A stretch of DNA of 42,331 nt from a virus: the IMG/VR virus record IMGVR_UViG_3300030202_001922, positions 2,702 through 45,032 of that record; one strand, written 5' to 3'. The notes beneath the pieces were generated by a model. The model ran no database searches. It was not told the origin of the DNA and saw only the letters and a program-made list of their open reading frames with translations. Below, piece by piece: positions 39,692 through 42,331 of this stretch (its first letter is position 1; each line of letters opens with the position of its first letter). Made by a program: the position numbers and the translations under genes.

Positions 39692-39912
39692 TAGTACTCT
39701 AGATTATACTCTACAGATACTGCCATGTTTTTGTTAAAGTCTTTCCAAGCAAGAACGTCTTTATTTTTTTTAATATAAACAGAATACTTATCGTCTTCTT
39801 CTACAATATCGCATATAGTATGACCACCATACACTTCTTGCCCCACGGCATAGTGCATAGCGTCATTTTTATAATCTTTACCGATACTAATCTTTCTTAT
39901 CAGCTTCGCCAT
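39691..39912 (-). CDS. Small beta-rich protein, unknown
   Basis: A 73-aa protein (MAKLIRKISIGKDYKNDAMH start, then YAVGQEVYGGHTICDIVEED and KYSVYIKKNKDVLAWKDFNK). Strand patterns and a GGHTI turn suggest a small beta fold. It overlaps the coiled-coil gene by 26 bases and the GroES-like gene by one base, so the three are probably co-translated. I recall similar small genes in this position in uncultured marine phages, without function. Confidence 0.5.
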   Translation of the reverse strand: MAKLIRKISIGKDYKNDAMHYAVGQEVYGGHTICDIVEEDDKYSVYIKKNKDVLAWKDFNKNMAVSVEYNLEY

Positions 39913-40195
39913 TTTCTGGATAGTTTATTGTACCGTTAGTTATATCGATATCAAAAGTACCGTATTCTTTTTCAAACTCAAGTTGTAACATAGTTAATTT
40001 ATCTCTCAGTGCAGTTATAGCGTGCATCATTTCATGTTTTTTTATTTCAAACATACCTATTTCTAATTGAGATCTATTAATATTGTTTACAGTACTTTGA
40101 ACTTTCTTTAACTGCTCTTCAGTTATTTTTTCAGGTTTAATACCTTTAAGTTCTTTAATTTTTGCATTAGTGCCCTTTGTTTTACTTGTTGCCAT
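39887..40195 (-). CDS. Coiled-coil protein, prefoldin-like shape
   Basis: A 102-aa Lys-rich protein with a helical hairpin pattern: helix one around 20-55 (ITEEQLKKVQSTVNNINRSQ) and helix two around 60-85 (HAITALRDKLTMLQLEFEKE), then a polar tail (GTFDIDITNGTINYPENGEA). Two long helices joined by a short turn resemble prefoldin or tail-assembly chaperone shapes, but no homology is claimed. It follows a 31-base A/T gap and overlaps the 73-aa gene. It is next to a GroES-like gene, so a folding or assembly role is possible. This is speculation from shape and neighbours. Confidence 0.5.
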   Translation of the reverse strand: MATSKTKGTNAKIKELKGIKPEKITEEQLKKVQSTVNNINRSQLEIGMFEIKKHEMMHAITALRDKLTMLQLEFEKEYGTFDIDITNGTINYPENGEADKKD

Positions 40196-40226
40196 TTTAT
40201 TTAATTTAAGTTAATTTAATTTATTT

Positions 40227-40970
40227 TTATTTTCCGTTATCAAAACAAAGTATTACTTTGACAGGAGTAATGTTATATAAAAAATCATCGTCTTCTATAG
40301 CCGCCGTGTTGGCCGCAGTTAAAACGATTGTATTTTCGTCTGTAATACTTTTTACTGTACCTAAAACAGCATCATCATGCGCGTGAATTACGTCTCCTGG
40401 AGCAAAAGCTAATCTAGCATCTACACCGTCTACCGTAATTGTTGTTTGAGTTCCAGCCCCAAAGTTAGATTCATTTACTTGCATACCTGATCTAAAATCT
40501 AAAGCTCCACAAGTAGAAGCTATGTATAATGTATCATAACCAACATTTGTACCGCTTTCTGGTTCTCCTTCTAAAACAAGACTTGGAGCGTGATTTGATG
40601 CTGCTCCATGTCCAAGAGTAGCAACTGATAAAGAATCAAGTCCTTCTTTAAAGTCAGTAGTCATAATTTGCACAGCACCAATTACATGGTCAAAATACCC
40701 AACTCCATTAGCTGTAGCGTTTACAGTTCCTAACGTAGTAGGTGCTGTAACACCACTATCTTTTGATTTTGCAAAATATAAAACTGTATCTTTTTCTTGA
40801 TATACCCCGTCTGTTCCTCTAAGTACAAGAGCTACATCAATTAATTTATTTGCTCCTCTAGGAACATCAAAAGACGTCCAATCAAAAAGCAGATCTTTTG
40901 CACTAAATGCAGCGGTGTGCTGTTTACTTGCAACCATTGTTGGTTCTACTGTTACTGTAAAATATCCCAT
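40227..40970 (-). CDS. Beta-rich putative structural protein
   Basis: A 247-aa protein starting MGYFTVTVEPTMVASKQHTA. Nearly all strand: DVALVLRGTDGVYQEKDTVL, a His-containing middle (GHGAASNHAPSLVLEGEPES) and a final beta unit FAPGDVIHAHDDAVLGTVKS followed by ITDENTIVLTAANTAAI and DFLYNITPVKVILCFDNGK. The GD-x-I ... V-x-SI-x-D-x-N-T-I-x-L arrangement resembles units in the 170-aa and 552-aa proteins. No signal peptide is seen. A virion component, perhaps a head fibre or decoration protein, is the best guess. It is separated from the packaging genes by the small chaperone-like genes. Confidence 0.55.
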   Translation of the reverse strand: MGYFTVTVEPTMVASKQHTAAFSAKDLLFDWTSFDVPRGANKLIDVALVLRGTDGVYQEKDTVLYFAKSKDSGVTAPTTLGTVNATANGVGYFDHVIGAVQIMTTDFKEGLDSLSVATLGHGAASNHAPSLVLEGEPESGTNVGYDTLYIASTCGALDFRSGMQVNESNFGAGTQTTITVDGVDARLAFAPGDVIHAHDDAVLGTVKSITDENTIVLTAANTAAIEDDDFLYNITPVKVILCFDNGK

Positions 40971-40974
40971 AATT

Positions 40975-41361
40975 TTATTTTTTTACTTTTTCTAGTGATC
41001 GTCCGCCAAAATAAGCCCCGATCACGGTTATTAATACTAGTTGTAATAAGTCAACCCATGAGGATTTAACTTCAAAATTTATTGTACCTGCGTCTATAAA
41101 AATTAACAACATAGTACATATTATTAAAAAAATCAATACTAATGGTCTCACATTTTTACTAAGCCATGAGTCTGATTTTAAATCTGCTTCCCACCGACTA
41201 GTAATGTTTTTTTCCATTTCTATTTGGTAGTTAGCAACTAATTCTTTTATTTTTCTTTCTGCTTCAAGCTTTTCTTCTTGAGATGTATGTAGGTTATCTA
41301 TAACTCCACCTACACCTTTAACAAGATCTGCTGCTCCACCTGAAAATATTTTTCCTAACAT
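40975..41361 (-). CDS. 3TM-type holin
   Basis: A 128-aa membrane protein. The start MLGKIFSGGAADLVKGVGGV and IDNLHTSQEEKLEAERKIKE match what I recall of the 3TM-type holin family (GTA_holin_3TM), followed by WLSKNVRPLVLIFLIICTML as the first clear span and LLQLVLITVIGAYFGGRS as the second. The tail is SLEKVKK. Such holins make inner-membrane holes that release the endolysin. The M15 endolysin is at the opposite end of the window, so the lysis genes are split. The related C-terminus of the 73-aa protein at 7152-7373 suggests two holin-type partners. Confidence 0.75.
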   Translation of the reverse strand: MLGKIFSGGAADLVKGVGGVIDNLHTSQEEKLEAERKIKELVANYQIEMEKNITSRWEADLKSDSWLSKNVRPLVLIFLIICTMLLIFIDAGTINFEVKSSWVDLLQLVLITVIGAYFGGRSLEKVKK

Positions 41362-41371
41362 AATTTAATTT

Positions 41372-41695
41372 TTAATATCCTCCTCCACCACCACCAGAGC
41401 CTCCACTAGATCCTCCACTAGAACGACCTCCAATCATAGTTGTTGCTGGTGGCGTTGGTGTTAACTCTATTGTTGCTGCGGGAGCTTGCACTACTTGTGC
41501 AACAGTACCACTATTCCAAGCTGCAACAGCTTCCATATGGTTACTTCCTGCCATAAATCCAGTTTGTCCTTTATACACACCTTCTTCTATTACGTGTGTG
41601 TGGTATCCACTTAGTCCGTATTGTTTACCCCATAACTCAGCTGAGCTTTGGCTATTGAACAATGGCACGTTATCTATTGTTTTTAATACACTCAT
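41372..41695 (-). CDS. Small Gly-rich-tailed protein, unknown
   Basis: A 107-aa protein with an N-terminal polar domain (LFNSQSSAELWGKQYGLSGY, then HTHVIEEGVYKGQTGFMAGS) and a disordered tail of Pro, Thr, Gly and Ser ending in a run of glycines and Tyr. The motif WGKQYGLSGYHTH plus YMAGS-like FMAGSNH recurs, as I recall, in short phage proteins of unknown function. The ATG overlaps the zincin gene's stop (TAATG). The tail resembles those of proteins that bind several partners. No function is assigned. Confidence 0.5.
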   Translation of the reverse strand: MSVLKTIDNVPLFNSQSSAELWGKQYGLSGYHTHVIEEGVYKGQTGFMAGSNHMEAVAAWNSGTVAQVVQAPAATIELTPTPPATTMIGGRSSGGSSGGSGGGGGGY

Positions 41696-42117
41696 TATTT
41701 ATGTCCGTTATTTGCATCCATTTCCCAAGGAAAATCATGACTACCAGCTTCTTTCCATTCTCCATTTATATGTATCATATCTTTTCCATCAATTGTTTCT
41801 CTTGGAAAAGTATCACCATTATACTTAACATGATAATCACTATATTCTAATTTACCAATTCTCATATCAGTAGCATGTCTCATTTCGTGATTAATAGTTT
41901 GCTTGTCTTGAAAACTACCAGGTTCTATTAATTCATTAATATAGATAGATCCATCCATATTAGCTTCACCCATGACACCTTCTGCTAATGGTACTCTAAT
42001 AATTGGTGTACCAGGTATAGATCCTTCTCCACCAGCTTGCTTACCAAAACGCATTTTTGTTTTGATAACACCGCCAGTAGCATAGTTACCTCTATTCTTA
42101 CCTAGTTTAAATCCCAT
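41695..42117 (-). CDS. Small HExxH zincin-like protein
   Basis: A 140-aa protein with a zinc-peptidase motif INHEMRHATDM (H77, E78, H81) and a downstream PWEMDAN (E132) that could supply a third ligand. The N-terminal 50 residues are Gly/Lys-rich and may be disordered. Small zincin proteins of this kind occur in phages and mobile elements, often with unknown targets. Roles in procapsid maturation or cleaving a host protein are possible. It starts shortly after the 52-aa gene. The fold call is from motif and third-ligand spacing only. Confidence 0.6.
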   Translation of the reverse strand: MGFKLGKNRGNYATGGVIKTKMRFGKQAGGEGSIPGTPIIRVPLAEGVMGEANMDGSIYINELIEPGSFQDKQTINHEMRHATDMRIGKLEYSDYHVKYNGDTFPRETIDGKDMIHINGEWKEAGSHDFPWEMDANNGHK

Positions 42118-42119
42118 TT

Positions 42120-42278
42120 TTAATTTCTTCTACCAAAGTTGAATAAAGAAAAACTGAAACTTTTATCTCCAGTTATTTTAGTTTTATCTTTTCTTTTAGA
42201 TTTATCAACATCTTTAATTTTAGTCTTGCTGAAAAATTTAGCTGGTGAACTTTTCATTTTAAAAGGTCCTTTTTTCAT
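42120..42278 (-). CDS. Small basic protein, 52 aa
   Basis: A short frame from ATG 42278 to TAA 42120 encodes a Lys-rich 52-aa peptide starting MKKGPFKMKSSPAKFFSKTK and ending FSFSLFNFGRRN. Its start overlaps the stop of the upstream partial gene as ATGA, and its stop lies two bases before the zincin gene's start, so it fits the compact operon. The MKSSPAKFF motif is one I recall at the start of small marine phage proteins. An internal ATG (MKSSP) is an alternative start. Function is unknown. Confidence 0.6.
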   Translation of the reverse strand: MKKGPFKMKSSPAKFFSKTKIKDVDKSKRKDKTKITGDKSFSFSLFNFGRRN

Positions 42279-42331
42279 CTGTCTTTATCTTTTATCATAT
42301 CATCTATAGCTTTATTATAAACTTTATCTGT
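42275..42331 (-). CDS. C-terminal end of an upstream gene
   Basis: An open frame enters from the window edge and ends at TGA 42277-42275, encoding TDKVYNKAIDDMIKDKDR. Its stop overlaps the next ATG as ATGA, typical of translational coupling. Eighteen residues are too few to name a family. Confidence 0.5.
   Translation of the reverse strand, partial: TDKVYNKAIDDMIKDKDR

Noticed and set aside
1-42331. tRNA genes, CRISPR array, integrase or insertion sequence
   Set aside because: No gap exceeds 68 bases, no spaced direct repeats of array type were seen, and no protein shows transposase or integrase motifs.

Overview
This window is a contiguous piece of a tailed-phage genome, most likely a marine podovirus-like phage infecting Bacteroidota (Flavobacteriia). 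The DNA is strongly A/T-rich. Every credible gene lies on the minus strand, so transcription runs from high to low coordinates. Coding is extremely dense: the longest gap is 68 bases, and many starts overlap the previous stop as TAATG or ATGA. Shine-Dalgarno sequences are mostly absent, leaders are A/T-rich, and secreted products carry Bacteroidota-style signal peptides, one with a type IX secretion (T9SS) sorting tail. No integrase, replication, tRNA or CRISPR feature is present, so this is the virion-and-lysis part of a larger genome.

Read in transcription order, 42331-38881 holds small genes ahead of the packaging module: a C-terminal gene fragment, a 52-aa basic protein, a small HExxH zincin, a Gly-rich small protein, a 3TM-type holin, a beta-rich putative structural protein, a coiled-coil protein, a possible double GroES-like protein and a possible small terminase subunit. 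Then follow the large terminase (38881-36668), portal (36662-34245), scaffold (34216-33032) and major capsid protein (33011-31494), with a UUCG-tetraloop terminator directly after the capsid gene. The connector and tail genes come next: a 274-aa protein, two ring/tail-tubular proteins, a 2322-aa nozzle-like protein and two beta-rich proteins. After them come three putative ejection proteins (264, 605 and 2505 aa). The order portal, scaffold, capsid, ring, nozzle, three internal proteins, with a wall-degrading domain at the N-terminus of the last, matches the layout of T7 genes 8 to 16. The ring and nozzle sequences resemble, from memory, crAss-like and uncultured marine phage proteins.

From 9072 to 2356 lies an accessory and lysis region unlike T7: a signal-peptide protein with an outer-membrane-like C-terminus, a membrane-anchored coiled coil (inner spanin candidate), an exported thioredoxin-fold protein without the CxxC site, a second holin-like protein, five small Lys-rich proteins, a canonical PAP2 phosphatase, and a large exported protein with about sixteen Cys-bounded repeats and a T9SS type A sorting domain. 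The low-coordinate end holds three tandem paralogous beta-rich proteins, another structural protein, an M15 endolysin and the first 17 codons of a probable tail-fibre gene.

The likely overall picture is this: the upper part builds and fills the capsid, the middle part builds the tail and the injected protein set, and the lower part acts on the host envelope, both at lysis (holins, M15 peptidase, spanin candidate) and probably during infection through proteins exported by the host Sec and T9SS machinery. The T9SS-tagged repeat protein, the lysozyme-zincin-HAD polyvalent protein and the surrounding export cassette are the most unusual content.
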